This document shows positions 1-10,742 of a stretch of DNA of 64,000 nucleotides, in pieces. The stretch spans positions 53,588,269-53,652,268 of the forward strand of contig CM067367.1 of the NCBI GenBank assembly GCA_034401795.1, in the 5' to 3' direction. The notes beneath the pieces are model-generated. The model was not told the origin of the DNA and did no database searches. It was given only the letters and a program-made list of their open reading frames with translations. The DNA comes from Chaetoderma sp. LZ-2023a. Taxonomy: Eukaryota; Mollusca; Caudofoveata; Chaetodermatida; Chaetodermatidae. Position numbers and translations under genes: made by a program. Every line of letters begins with the position of its first letter. Position 1 is the first letter of the stretch.

Positions 1-111
1 GCATGCTAATTACCCCAGCTCAACCCATAGGTTGCTATTTAGTAGTAGCACTTGTTGAGTTGCATCAGATTGAAGGAAGTAGTAGTCACGATAGCTGTAA
101 TAGTGCATTAT

Positions 112-114
112 GAT

Positions 115-180
<66 letters not shown>

Positions 181-195
181 ATAGTAGTAGTGGGT
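112..195. repeat. (AGT)n microsatellite
   Basis: An almost pure AGT/GTA trinucleotide run. It lies just beyond the 3' side of the minus-strand LINE that begins near 340, so it may be an unrelated simple repeat or an expanded 3' tail of that LINE. The long valine-rich frame across it is a by-product of the repeat. Confidence 0.95.
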
Positions 196-349
196 GGTTG
201 TTATGATAGTAGCTATGGCAATGATACAGGAAGTGTGTGATCTTAGTTATCTTGGCATTGTGTTTTCTAGATCTAGTATGTACTGAGTATGCTAGTTTTA
301 ATTATGTCTTTGTATGATTTTAGTGTTAGTATTTTTTGCGTGTGTGTTT

Positions 350-2014
350 ATCTATATTATTCCACGCTTTGACGACACCAACTGAAATTCTTTGTTTCCC
401 TGTGTCTGTTCGTATGTATCTAATGTGGAGATCATGTTTGTTCCTAGTGTTATGTGTGGATTTCGATGTTGTTTGCAAAGCTGTGGGTTATAGATTTAGG
501 TAGGATATTGTGATGAAAGGCTCTGGAAATGTTGATCATCTGTGACTTGCCTATGTCTCTGAGTTTAAGAGGTTTTTGTGTTTTGAAGATGTTTTGACCC
601 TTTGCTGTTTTTGAGAACATTTTAATGCATCTTTTTCTGCATGCTTTGCAATTTTGTTAATTTGTTTTTTTGTGTGTTAGTCCAGATGGCATTGCAGTAT
701 GTGAGGTGTGGAAGGATCGGTGTGGAATACAGGGTTTTAATGGTAGCTTGTGTTGGATATGGCTTTAGTCTTTGAATGACCCCATGCCTCTTGCTACTTT
801 AGCTGTGACTACCTCAATTTATTTGCCCCAGGTCAGGTTCTTGTCTAAATAAACTCCTAAGAATTTAGCAAAAGGAGCTTCTTCAACTTCTTTTTTATTA
901 ATATAGATTTTTGGAATACTATTGTTTCTTGATTGTCTGGACTTTGAAAATAGCATGTAGTTTGTTTTATCAACATTTAATGATAGCTTGTTTACTTTGA
1001 ACCAGTTAATAACTTCTTCCATTTCTTTATTTCCTTTTTCGTATAATATATCTAAGTTTTTGGTGGAGCAAAAGGCATTGGTGTCATCGGCAAACAGTAT
1101 TAATGACAAATTGTGGCAAATTTTGGGCAAGTCATTCATATAGAGTAAAAATAGCAGAGGGCCAAGAATTGACCCCTGAGGAACACCACAGGTTAATTTC
1201 TTGTTTTCAGAGCAGGTTGCATTAAATAGCACGCATTGTGTTCTATCAGTTAAATAGCTCTGAAACCAACCAAGCGCGCATCCTCGGATTCCGTAATAGG
1301 CAAGTTTCTCTAATAATATATTGTGATTGATAGTATCAAAAGCTTTTGAAAGGTCTAAGAAGATGCCCAGTATATGTTCTTTCTTTTCAATTGATTCAAT
1401 TATTTTTTCTGTCATTTCAACTAGTGCGAGCATTGTTGAGTGTTTCTGGCGGAATCCATACTGTGAAGCGTATAAAATGTCCTTTTTTCTAGATAATTGA
1501 TTAATCTATTATACATTAATCGCTCCATTAATTTAGAGAAATGTGTAAGTATTGAGACAGGCCTGTAATTTGTGAAGTTGGACGAGTCTTTTGCTTTATA
1601 TATTGGAGTGACACGTGCAGATTTTAGTCTTGATGGAAATATGCCTTGTACTAGTGATTGATTGCAGATATGGTTGCGTGGCGTGAGTAAATCAAATATG
1701 CGGTGTCTAAATATGCTCCATTTAAACCCATCTACGCCAGCACTTTTCGCAGGATTAAGTGAATTAAGTATAGTGAAAATTTCTTCATTGTTAACAGGAT
1801 AAGCAAAAAATGAAGAGGATTGATAAGCAGAAGTATCTGTGAGGTAATCACTGTATTTAATTCCTGATGTAGATATGATTTTCTTTGAGAGATCTGGACC
1901 TATGTTAACAAAATATTGATTGAAACCGTTTGCAATTTCATTGTTATCCATGATTACCTTATTATTGTAGAGAAACTGGGTCTGTTGTGCTTTTCTGGGT
2001 TTTTTTTTATTCAA
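350..2014 (-). pseudogene. LINE reverse transcriptase region (broken)
   Basis: The RT half of the same LINE. The frame at 1421-2014 carries the RT N-terminal domain (NGFNQYFVNIGP, then SNFTNYRPVSIL). The frame at 819-1433 carries the palm: LSKAFDTINHNIL, CGVPQGSILGPLLF and the catalytic LILFADDTNAF. Both acidic residues of the A motif and the FADD box remain. A frameshift lies near 1425, and stops separate it from the endonuclease at 2014-2112. Below 819 the C-terminal thumb/tail continues in broken frames to about 350. Confidence 0.85.
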
Positions 2015-2111
2015 AAGTGATTTTATGATTTTCCATGTTTCATTTATATCATTTTTGGATTGCTCAAATTTATTCTGATAATAGTTCTTTTTTATGTTTT
2101 TATTATTTGGT

Positions 2112-3168
2112 CTAACTTATTTCATATTTTTTAAACTTTGTCTCATTATACTTTGTTTGCCATTTTATAAATGTCAAATAAAGTTGCTGTTTTTTATGAC
2201 AGGCATATATCAATCCTCTTGTCAGCCATGGTTTAGTAGGGTTGTGCTTGAATAATTCCCTTTCTTTCATGGGGAAACTGTGCTCAAAGATGTTAGTGCA
2301 TGTGTAGGCATCATCACATGACTCTATATCTATCACTTCGTTCCAGTCTACCTCAGACATGGCCTTTTTAAATTTTTCAATGTTGACCTGATTCATTTCT
2401 CTACACTTAATTTTTTCATTTTTAAATGATCTACTGTAGTTTGACTGTTTTTCGAGGATAAAAATTGGTAGGTGATCTGATGTGTCTGTTACGAAGATTC
2501 CTGAATGTGTTGTGTTGATGAAACTGATATTATTACTGAATATATTATCAATAGTTCTAGCCGAACTCTCAGTAATTCTGGTCAGCTTAGTTATGTTTGG
2601 ATAAAAGAAATGCGCATTTAGCAAATTGTAAAACTTTGTGAATGAGAGCAGTTTTGTTCCATCAGGTCAATATTGAAATCACCCATGAGGTAGACTGTTT
2701 TGTTTTCGTTTTGAATATCATCTAAGGTTGCTCCTAATAGATCAATAAATTTTCTTTTGTCACTGTTTGGTGCACTGTAGATATTGCCTATTATTTTATT
2801 TTTTCCTTTTTCTGTTGAGATTGCTATAAACAATGATTCAAAATTTGGGTCCAGAATGGAAAGATCCTCACGCTCATTGTACTGAATATTATCCTTAATG
2901 TACATGCCTACACCACCACCCTTTTTAACTTTTCTGTGCTTTTTAATAAACGTGTAATTTTTTATATCTACAAGGTTAGTAGGTGAAGTTGCTTTCAGCC
3001 ATGTCTCAGTAATTCCAATAATTCCAAATTCATGTGCACTCAGTTCTAGAAGGCAGCTTAACCTGGCAATGTTCTTCAGGAGTGATCGTATGTTGGCATG
3101 TAAGAGTGAAAAGGTGACATGTTCCTTAGATGCTATTAAATTGTCATTGAATATAATATTAAGCAGTT
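2112..3168 (-). pseudogene. LINE endonuclease region (broken)
   Basis: The endonuclease half of the LINE. Reading from the high coordinate, the frame shows NDNLIASKEH, LLHANIRSL and ITETW, then MGDFNID (the Asp-Asn metal/catalytic motif of exonuclease-endonuclease-phosphatase folds). The SDHLP histidine motif follows in a second frame covering 2112-2624. The two frames overlap around 2618-2624, so a frameshift separates them. EN nicks the target DNA to prime reverse transcription. The copy cannot give one continuous protein and is read as a fossil. Confidence 0.8.
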
Positions 3169-3170
3169 AC

Positions 3171-4523
3171 ATAAATTGGCACACGGTGTGGGATGCGTCG
3201 CATAGCTCTTGCAGTGCACACAGCAAAGTTCCATCAGACTGTGGTCGAAAAGTTAATTAAACACACATGACATGCAGTGCGGAAATTGAAGTCCACTTTT
3301 TAGCGTGGTTGGCAGATCCGGCGAGTCATCCATCAAGAATCACTGTAAGCTCTACATTCCATAGAATCATATCCTGGGCCCACATGGCCCTTTCTGCAGA
3401 GGTGTTCCCTGTAGACAAGTTCAGAAGCGGGAACCATAATTTTAATTATTTTGCTCCCAGATGGCCGTCCAGGAGCATCCAAAATTCTGCAACGCGGCAA
3501 ATCCGAGAACTGCTATCCGGTGCGGGTGAGCTGAAAGCCGCTTGGAACCGTGGTGATGTTCTGTATCTTCTGTCGGTGTTTCGGTTTACTCATCAAGTCC
3601 CACACTTCCAGCCAGTCCTCCAGACGGGTCGGTCTCACACCGATGATTCTCCTGATTCTCGATTTTCCACCACTTTTATACTACTCGTGATGTCAGAGGC
3701 AGATACCTCAGCCAATCAGCGGCCGAGGACTAGCCAATCAGCGTGCAGCAAGATCAGTGACGTATTTATCACGTACACAGAACATTCTATATCTATTTAT
3801 GCATACATGCGATTACGATGTCAAAAAGATATTTTGAAGATAATTTAAGGTGATTTTCGCAGATAACTCAGCCATTTCTGCGCCGATTTTAAAATAGTTA
3901 ACAGTTCTAGAAAGCTCGTTTTATTCTGGTCCTGATCGATACCAAGAACAACGCGAACGGAATAATTAAATGTTTTTACGAGTACCCACTCGATACACTA
4001 TAGGCATACACTCGCTTCCAATTCCGTGATGCATTGTCAGGGAAGCTCTGATGCGCGCGCATGTGCACCACGCATTTTATCGGACTTAGCCGATTTTAAT
4101 GAAAACCTCTCTCATATGGCTTATGTACATGTACTATCCTGCCCAGGGGGCGTGCTTGGAGCGAATCTGGAGTCGCCGTTCCGTACCCAGCTTCGCTGGG
4201 ATGGTCAGTACCCGTCCAGTCGGTCCGCGCTACACCATGACCACACCCACCTAGTGTTAAAGTCTGAATCAAATTGGACCAGTACTCCTCAAGGTATACA
4301 CAGATTCAGAACTTGATCCTATCTGGATCCAGGCTCTTGCTATTTGGATCCCGACCAGAGTCTGGGATGCAATTGCACTATAACATCCTACACTGTGTAA
4401 AAAAACGTGAGCCCAAACAGATTCATAGAGTCCTAAGAAACCCAGACATGACAGACACACTAAGAAATAGACTCACACACAGACTCACATGGTCACATTA
4501 CTCTTTTTCCTCTATGGAAAGAA

Positions 4524-4525
<2 letters not shown>
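3171..4525. other. No gene recognised
   Basis: Sequence upstream of the LINE endonuclease. A 193-codon plus-strand frame (3267-3848) has no recognisable domain, and part of the minus strand here may be the decayed 5' region of the LINE. No promoter, RNA gene or clear repeat is visible. Confidence 0.5.

Positions 4526-4596
<71 letters not shown>
4526..4596. repeat. (AAT)n microsatellite
   Basis: A pure AAT trinucleotide run of about 70 bases. Confidence 0.95.
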
Positions 4597-5195
4597 GAAA
4601 CAGGATGAACTCCAGACACCACCCCCTCCCCAACCCCACCCCCTTCATCACCTAGTCCATCCCAATGAGTGAAATATGTTTACCCACATTATGAAATACA
4701 ATCAAAAACAAATGAACCATGTTTGTCAAATGTCTTGTCTTTTTTTCTTTTCTTTTTTATGTCGAATCTTATATTATATGTCTGTAGTTATGTATCTGTA
4801 TCTGTATCGGTAACTCCAGCATCGATGGGCTCACCCCTACTACAGCAGGGTAAGTAGTGATGAATAAAGTTTGTATTTTAATGTCTATTTTAAATATATA
4901 CAAATATTAACTGTACAGATCATGAAATCCGAAATTATCCCAGCCAACACACAGCGATATATAAGTTGTAACGATGATGGATCCGTCAAGGAAGACTAAC
5001 CCATAGCAATATGCCTGTATTGCTAGCTCAAGGAGATCAGTTCCACATGGAGAGAAAGTGAGTGTTTAATATTATTTATAATATATTGTCATAATGCCTT
5101 ATGTCTACCTATGTCAAATCATGTGTAAGTTGCCTGTTATTATATGTCAGTGTTCCACAAGCTAATAGGTGCAGCCTCTAGTGGACTCCCTGTTA
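4597..5195. other. Intergenic, no feature seen
   Basis: AT-rich sequence with a pyrimidine run near 4740-4757 and no supported gene or element. Confidence 0.5.
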
Positions 5196-6195
5196 TCTTC
5201 TTCTTCTTCTTCTTCTTTTTGATAATGTAGACCTCGCCTCTTCAAGGCGCACGTCGAACAAGCAACTAGGTGTTGTTGTCTATCTAGATAGACAGGGGAC
5301 CACGAGTCTTCAGCAGTCTCAGTCTCAAACAATATCTGAAGTATAGCCAGTCGCTAGCTATTTGCTCAATTTCATTGACAAGTGGATTAGATGGATGGAT
5401 CAGGAAAAGTGGGTCCAGCAAAACTTGAACCATAAGGTCTGGAGTAGGATCTTGGATACTTACTTGGATACTTGGTGGGTTAGCTGTCTTCGCCAAAGGG
5501 CACAGCTCTCAGTTTTCGTTTGAAGACTTCCACAGTAGGTGTGCATACGACAGATTCTGGTAGATTATTCCAGTCCTCATCTACTCTGGATTGAAAGAAA
5601 TTTTTAGCTAGATCTATGTTGCATCGTTGTTTAAAAAGGTTGAACGAATAACCTCGTAGGTCTCTTAGAGATCGCTGGAAAAGCGTTGTAGCATCTGTGG
5701 CATAATATCCATTAAGGTATTTGTAAGTCTCAATGAGATCTGTGCGTCTTCTTCTGCCCTCTAGGGTAGTGGTAGGAATTTCGTTGCACAGTTTATAGCA
5801 CAGTCTCTGCACCTTTTCCAATGGATGTTTATCTTTGACCAAATGTGATTCCAAATTATAGATCCATATTCTAGTGAAGGTCTAATGATGGAGTTGAACA
5901 ATGTTGTGATTATATTTGGTGATCTGTTGTTGAAGCATCTTTTGATCATTCCTATTTTCTGTTTGGCTTTGTTTACTATGGCTGTAATATGTGGTGATGG
6001 TTTCAGAGTGTTCGAAACTAAAACGCCTAAGTCTCTCTGTTCTGTTTCCTCCCTTAAGTGATGTCCATTGAGTGAGTACAAAAAATGTATGGATGATCTG
6101 ATTTTTAGGACGATACATTTTTCAGCGTTGAACCTCATTAGCCACATTTTAGACTAAGCAGCGAGTGAGTTTAGGTCATTTTGGAGGAGTTGACA
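5196..6195 (-). mobile_element. 5'-truncated CR1-like LINE with TTC/GAA tail
   Basis: A minus-strand LINE fragment keeping only the end of the RT and the 3' region. On the minus strand it ends in a GAA trinucleotide tail (plus-strand TTC repeat, 5196-5217). CR1-like LINEs commonly end in a microsatellite rather than poly(A). Loss of the 5' part fits incomplete reverse transcription at insertion. Confidence 0.75.
5480..6195 (-). pseudogene. LINE RT C-terminal fragment
   Basis: Two frames together give the RT thumb and C-terminal region. 5761-6147 carries MRFNAEKC, REETEQRDLGVLVS and a stretch ending SIIRPSLEYGSIIWN. 5480-5854 carries PLEKVQRLCYKLC, a TYKYLNG-containing stretch and DEDWNNLPESVV. 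These are standard for CR1/jockey-type LINE C-termini. A frameshift near 5800 separates the frames and a stop lies just upstream of the first. The palm catalytic motifs are missing. Confidence 0.85.
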
Positions 6196-6756
6196 TTGAC
6201 ATCATTGACACCAAGATCAGATAGGATTTGGCCAAATCTTCTGTAGTAAGGGACACGAGCCTGATCAATCAATCGGCACTGAAGCAGGAAGTGTGTTCTG
6301 GTTTCAGCCGCATCCATACACAGCACAGGGTTCGTACGCATGTTTGGAAGTCTGGAAAAAGTATGGAAAATTAGGAAAGCCTTTTCCAGGGCTGGAAAAA
6401 GTATGGAAATTCCAATTTTGGGCCAACTGGTATGGAAAATGTATGGAAAATTAAAATATCGGTAATCCTAATTTTTCTGACTGCCATTTTTTTGTTTACG
6501 AACGAAATCTCGCGTTTCCGCCAGTCTTGCCAGAATCTAATTCGATTGGGTCCCGGTCTCGTCTTGCAATAGAAAACCGCCTATTACCAGGAACATCTCG
6601 TGGTTGTTGAGCAATACGTGTCTGAACATGTTCAAGTATGACGCAATAAAAATGAATGAATCGGCAGTCGTGTGTCAAATAGTACAGAGTGTGAGAAGCC
6701 GAAACAATGAAATAATTTGCGAGATTGCCGTTTTTTGTGATACATGTACAGTAAAC

Positions 6757-6957
6757 ATGGGAAATTGCAAATATTCTAGTGTTTGGGAAACTAGTGATAA
6801 ATATAAGGATTGGATTTTACCGGACAACACATCAAACTCTCGTGCCAAATGTAGTGTTTGTAATAAGTCGTTTGACATCGGGAATATGGGCGAAGCGGCT
6901 CTTGTTAGCCACATGTTAAGTGAATGTTGGTGTCTCAAGCTCAACTTTACAGGATAG
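6757..6957 (+). pseudogene. BED-type zinc finger remnant of hAT transposase
   Basis: An ORF fragment beginning MGNCKYSSVWE and reading into AKCSVCNKSFDIGNMGEAAL then VSHMLSE. The Cys-x2-Cys followed by a His about 20 residues later resembles the BED finger that hAT transposases use to bind their ends. The start is chosen by agreement with the second copy, where the ATG lies at 30553; the frame is open upstream to 6604. Here the frame is lost soon after the finger, close to the hairpin at 6959. Confidence 0.65.
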
Positions 6958-6958
6958 C

Positions 6959-7039
6959 TGTTGAATATTTTGAAAATAATTTGACTGGAAACTATTGCTG
7001 CAACAGTTTCCAGTCAAATTATTTTCAAAATATTCAACA
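6959..7039. repeat. Perfect hairpin, TGTTGAATATTTTGAAA family
   Basis: Two 35-bp arms (6959-6993 and 7005-7039) are perfect reverse complements around an 11-base loop. The same hairpin is at the same place in the second hAT copy, so it was in their common ancestor. Diverged relatives occur in NDUFS3 introns. Confidence 0.95.
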
Positions 7040-7402
7040 AAAAATGTGCTGCTAAGGGTGTGTGTGTGTGTACGCATGCGTGCGCACGCTGTGTTTTGAT
7101 ATGTTGTTTTATAAAGTTTAATAAAGTTTATAAATTATAATATGATGAACTTAGTAACTGTGTTTGTTTTTTGTCTGATTGAAAGTCGTAAATTAGGTCT
7201 GGAAAATTTTTAATTGAGTCTTGAAAAAGTATGGAATTTAATTCTGCTGAAGGCGTATGAACCCTGACAGCAGGCATATTTGTAATTTGTAAGATTTACC
7301 AAGAGAATAAATCAAATCAAAAAAAAAATGGTTTCAGCTTGTTAGATTCAAAGATTCAAGATTCAAGTAGAGCTCAATCCATCTTTCTGCCGCGTATGAA
7401 AA

Positions 7403-7463
7403 ATGGCGTCTGCTCTTCGAAGAAGTATTTTGCCATTGTCAAAATATTTGAGACAATCTACAG
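7403..7463 (+). CDS. NDUFS3: NDUFS3 exon 1 (mitochondrial presequence)
   Basis: First coding exon of the complex I 30-kDa subunit, which takes part in NADH:ubiquinone electron transfer as a structural subunit of the peripheral arm on the matrix side of the inner mitochondrial membrane. It encodes MASALRRSILPLSKYLRQST plus one base: arginine-rich, free of acidic residues, with spaced hydrophobics, as expected of a cleavable matrix-targeting helix. The ATG at 7403 is chosen because it opens this presequence; an ATG at 7396 is in another frame. The donor is CAG|GTACAT. A TCTTTCTGCC pyrimidine stretch about 20 bases upstream could mark the transcription start. Confidence 0.85.
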
Positions 7464-8349
7464 GTACATTTTCACCGAATGATCATACGCTTTTGCGATT
7501 TTTATAACCAACCGCTTCATCTTGTTATCATGTAACACTATATCGTTAATCTATCACTTCACGAAAACTGGTAACTTTGATTTCAAGTTCAATGAGCTCG
7601 TTGAATACACTTGGAGCTCGTTGACGTCAAAGATAATATGATTTAGGTTAAAAATTTAGTGTCGTATATAAATTAGAAAAAATTGGTTAAAACTAAAACC
7701 AAATCGACTAAATCTATCAGTGTTACCGTTGTTAAACTGTAATAAAATGATTAATACATCTAACCACTGATAGTGTCAGCTTCGATGCTTAAAACTCACT
7801 TTTTAGAAGACGTCACCAGTTTCCGTGATTGTTTACATTAGCAACGCTAAAGATCTCTGCAGTATCATACAATCCAGCCAATATAATTTTATTCTGTCTG
7901 TTGTTTCAACATCACAAACATTTAGGCATGCACATCAACACATGTAAACTTAACCCGTACACAAATTAAACAGTGTAAAACTGTAATAACACCTTTTTCC
8001 GATAGATTATTGTCTTGTAACAAATAAAAACAAATACTAATAAAAATAACGGAGTACAATTAAAAATAAACACTAAAAATATATAAAACAATTAACAATA
8101 ATAATAAATTATTTTTAAATGTGTGAAAAAATACCCACATCAAAATGTACATCATCACAAGCCACACTTCACTACTAGGCATATAACTTGCACCTGTACT
8201 CCCCCAAACCAATCTTGATTACTTACTAACATTCTTGAAATTGTTCTGTTTCATGTCTGTCTCTCCTATGGCTGTCCCCTGTCTAAGCTTTTCCCGAGTT
8301 GCCGCGGGACAGAGAAATAACTCTACATACACTATACTAACAATTAGGT
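7464..8349. other. Start of NDUFS3 intron 1
   Basis: AT-rich intron sequence with no supported element until the LINE at 8350. The LINE's 5' untranslated region may begin in the last 100-200 bases. Confidence 0.5.
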
Positions 8350-8475
8350 TTGTGTTTCTATCCTGTTTGTGATGTTTGTCTAAGCACAATATTAGAAAAA
8401 AAATCGAGTAATATACTATACACCTTATTTAACTGCCATACCAACCACATACAATATTTGGTACAAGTAAGCAAC

Positions 8476-10731
8476 ATGGTATGCCAGGACTGTAAGGACC
8501 CTGCAAAGCCTACAGAATTTAGATCATCAGACTATTGGCTATGCAAAGAGTGCGACAGAATACGAGAAGAGGAAGTATATAGGAAATATCTATCAACACA
8601 ATGCTCAAATCAAGCCAAAGTAATTACTAGCATGGCACGCCAGAAGCCCAAACAATCAAACCCATCAATTAACATCTCCGCCACTGAAGCAGTTGTTCAG
8701 CCAACTCCGCCAGTTAGTGTGTCAAAGTCTCCCATGGGTGTGTATACAACCCCAAATGAGCATTTTTCTACACCAGACATTATGACATCAAGCTTGTCAA
8801 CAAATACTTCTCCGACTGGCTCTCACACACAGCAAACATGTGTTGTTGAGCCTCCTATCACAAACATACTACCAGATATGACTGATCCTGGTAACCAAGA
8901 AGAAAATGAAAATACCCATACTCTACAGATTTTATGCCCCTGCCATAAACCAAATAATAGGTATATGATAATGTGTTTTAATTGTAAGAACTGGCAACAC
9001 TACCACTGTACTAATCTGCGAACCTATATGTTGTCCACCCTTACTGCATCCCGGCGCAGATACATCTGTAGCACCTGTACGACAATCTCAGACCATATTG
9101 CAGAATACATCGAATGGCGTAAAACACCAGAAGGCTGCCATGTTGAACCAGCACCCAACCGTACATGCCAACATGGACCAGCTCATATAAGTACGTCCCA
9201 AGACAACAACACAGTAGCTGCTGGACCTGATTCACCGTCCCAGCAACCTCTAATGGAGACATCCCCTAAAGTTGCAGACCTACCAACTGCACAAATCCAA
9301 CAAACGGTAACACATACTAATGATGTAAGCCTAACAAACATGGAAATGCATGATATGGAAGTGTCATTTACAAAAAATGATAAAGAGAAGGCAGACACCC
9401 TAGCCAGCTACTTCAGATCAGTATTCACAACAGAACCTGACGATGATTCCCCAACTATTCCTTGTAGAGCCCACGTGCCAATGGGTACATTAAAGATCAC
9501 ACCTGAAATTGTAAGAAAAAAACTTGTGAATCTCAACACTGCTAAGTCACCCGGGCCTGATAAACTCCATCCAAGATTCCTTTATGAACTAAGCTATGAA
9601 CTAAGCCTGCCACTATCAATTCTTTTTAATAAATCACTAAGCCTGGGAACATTACCACAATGCTGGTTAAATGCAAACATCACACCAATTTTCAAAAAAG
9701 GAGATAAAACCAAACCAGACAATTACCGTCCAATTAGCTTAACATCTGTTGTTTGTAAAATAATGGAATCTGTTATTAAAGACACGATTATGGAACATCT
9801 TAGGATTAATAATATGCTATCAGAAAAACAGTATGGTTTTATAAGCGGCCGATCAACAGTTCTCCAACTTTTGACTGTTCTTGAAAAATGGCTACTGACT
9901 CTGGACAAGGGGGGTATGATTGATGTGATTTACTGCGACTTCATGAAAGCATTTGATAAGGTTCCACATAAACGTCTAATTAAAAAACTAACTGCATATG
10001 GCATAGAAGGTAATTTGTTAAACTGGATCCAATCCTTCCTAACCGGAAGGCAGCAACAAGTAGTTATAAATGGAATCATATCTAAACCAACAGACGTAAC
10101 AAGCGGTATACCACAGGGCTCAGTTTTAGGGCCATTACTGTTTATAATTTACATTAATGATCTTCCCGATGTAATCAGTAGTGGGTCTGAGATCTTTTTA
10201 TTTGCAGATGACACTAAACTCTTTCGATCAATCTTTAACCCAAAAGATTGTGACACCCTGCAAAATGATATTAACTCTATGTGTTCATGGACTGATAATT
10301 CATTATTGAGGTTCCACCCAGATAAATGCAAAAGTATGCGAATATCAACAAAAAAAACATCTCTACACACTTATACAATGGAATTTAATAACCATACTCT
10401 AGCCCATTCATCTAGTGAAAAAGATATAGGTGTCATAATAGACGATAAACTATGCTTCGATGAACATATAAATGGAAAAATAAGCAAATCTAACCAGATA
10501 ATGGGACTGATTAGGAGAACATTTGACTATCTAGATAAAGAAAACTTTAAACATCTCTACAAATCTCTTGTTAGGCCACATATTGAATACGCTAATGTGG
10601 TTTGGGCTCCATATCTGAAAAAGCACATAAATGCAATCGAAAATGTCCAAAGACGGGCAACCAAACTTGTTCCTGGTATGCGTAATCTACCATATCACGT
10701 ACGCCTCCAAAAGTTCAAGTACCAACATTAG
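8476..10731 (+). CDS. LINE PHD finger-reverse transcriptase fusion ORF
   Basis: A 751-codon reading frame from the preferred ATG at 8476; the frame is also open from 8350. It begins MVCQDCKDPAK with a Cys-x2-Cys...Cys-x2-Cys finger, then a Ser/Thr/Pro-rich linker. Next comes a C4HC3 PHD-like finger (residues about 154-201 counted from 8476: CPCHKPNNRYMIMCFNCKNW, then HYHC and CSTC). The RT starts near ADTLASYFRSVFTTE and has NYRPISLTSVVCKIME, the A box CDFMKAFDKVP, SGIPQGSVLGPLLF and the catalytic FLFADDTKLF. PHD fingers are known in ORF1 proteins of some CR1-group LINEs; having one in frame with RT and no endonuclease is odd. The frame is lost at about 10718 by what looks like a one-base deletion. 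Confidence 0.85.
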   Translation: MVCQDCKDPAKPTEFRSSDYWLCKECDRIREEEVYRKYLSTQCSNQAKVITSMARQKPKQSNPSINISATEAVVQPTPPVSVSKSPMGVYTTPNEHFSTPDIMTSSLSTNTSPTGSHTQQTCVVEPPITNILPDMTDPGNQEENENTHTLQILCPCHKPNNRYMIMCFNCKNWQHYHCTNLRTYMLSTLTASRRRYICSTCTTISDHIAEYIEWRKTPEGCHVEPAPNRTCQHGPAHISTSQDNNTVAAGPDSPSQQPLMETSPKVADLPTAQIQQTVTHTNDVSLTNMEMHDMEVSFTKNDKEKADTLASYFRSVFTTEPDDDSPTIPCRAHVPMGTLKITPEIVRKKLVNLNTAKSPGPDKLHPRFLYELSYELSLPLSILFNKSLSLGTLPQCWLNANITPIFKKGDKTKPDNYRPISLTSVVCKIMESVIKDTIMEHLRINNMLSEKQYGFISGRSTVLQLLTVLEKWLLTLDKGGMIDVIYCDFMKAFDKVPHKRLIKKLTAYGIEGNLLNWIQSFLTGRQQQVVINGIISKPTDVTSGIPQGSVLGPLLFIIYINDLPDVISSGSEIFLFADDTKLFRSIFNPKDCDTLQNDINSMCSWTDNSLLRFHPDKCKSMRISTKKTSLHTYTMEFNNHTLAHSSSEKDIGVIIDDKLCFDEHINGKISKSNQIMGLIRRTFDYLDKENFKHLYKSLVRPHIEYANVVWAPYLKKHINAIENVQRRATKLVPGMRNLPYHVRLQKFKYQH

Positions 10732-10742
10732 TATTTAGAAGA

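Larger units (their letters stand above)
340..3170 (-). mobile_element. Degraded CR1-like non-LTR retrotransposon (LINE), EN + RT
   Basis: A minus-strand LINE read from about 3170 down to about 340. In order it carries an apurinic-type endonuclease (LLHANIRSL start, GIITETW-like stretch, MGDFNID, SDHLP), a reverse transcriptase (FLDLSKAFDTIN, GVPQGSILGP, FADDTNAF) and a divergent C-terminal tail. That tail includes a PHLTYCNAIW motif near 720 and a stretch reading HNTRNKHDLHIRY near 440-400, typical of CR1/jockey-superfamily LINEs. At least three frameshifts or stops break the ORF. No ORF1 was recognised. The 5' limit is where the endonuclease frame closes, and the 3' limit is where similarity fades. 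The clade is by motif only. Confidence 0.85.
6326..7266 (+). mobile_element. Non-autonomous hAT-like DNA transposon, copy 1 (6-bp TSD)
   Basis: Bounded by terminal inverted repeats: CAGGGTTCGTACGC on the left and, inverted, CAGGGTTCATACGC on the right. It is flanked by a 6-bp direct repeat, acagca. Inside are repeated tGGAAAAaGTATGGAAA motifs near both ends, a short ORF with a BED-like zinc finger, and a perfect hairpin at 6959-7039. The transposase catalytic domain is missing, so it would need a transposase in trans. CAGGG ends and a BED finger point to hAT, and 6-bp duplications are known for some hAT groups. The assignment is an inference. Confidence 0.85.
6196..7310 (-). pseudogene. LINE zinc-knuckle (CCHC) fragment split by a hAT element
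   Basis: A minus-strand coding fragment in two pieces, 7310-7267 and 6325-6196, flanking the hAT-like insertion at 6326-7266. With the insertion and one copy of its 6-bp target duplication discounted, the frame runs without a stop and contains CLLCMDAAETRTHFLLQC, a C-x2-C-x12-H-x(n)-C pattern. It is followed by ARVPYYRRFGQILSDLG. CCHC knuckles of this kind follow the RT in several LINE clades. No RT motif is attached. It may continue the neighbouring LINE or be a separate fragment. Confidence 0.7.

Noticed and set aside
52..240. 62-codon valine-rich frame
   Set aside because: Produced by the (AGT)n microsatellite; no protein character.
3267..3848. 193-codon plus-strand frame
   Set aside because: No recognisable domain and no splice or start context; it may overlap the decayed 5' part of a minus-strand LINE. 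Not supported as a gene.
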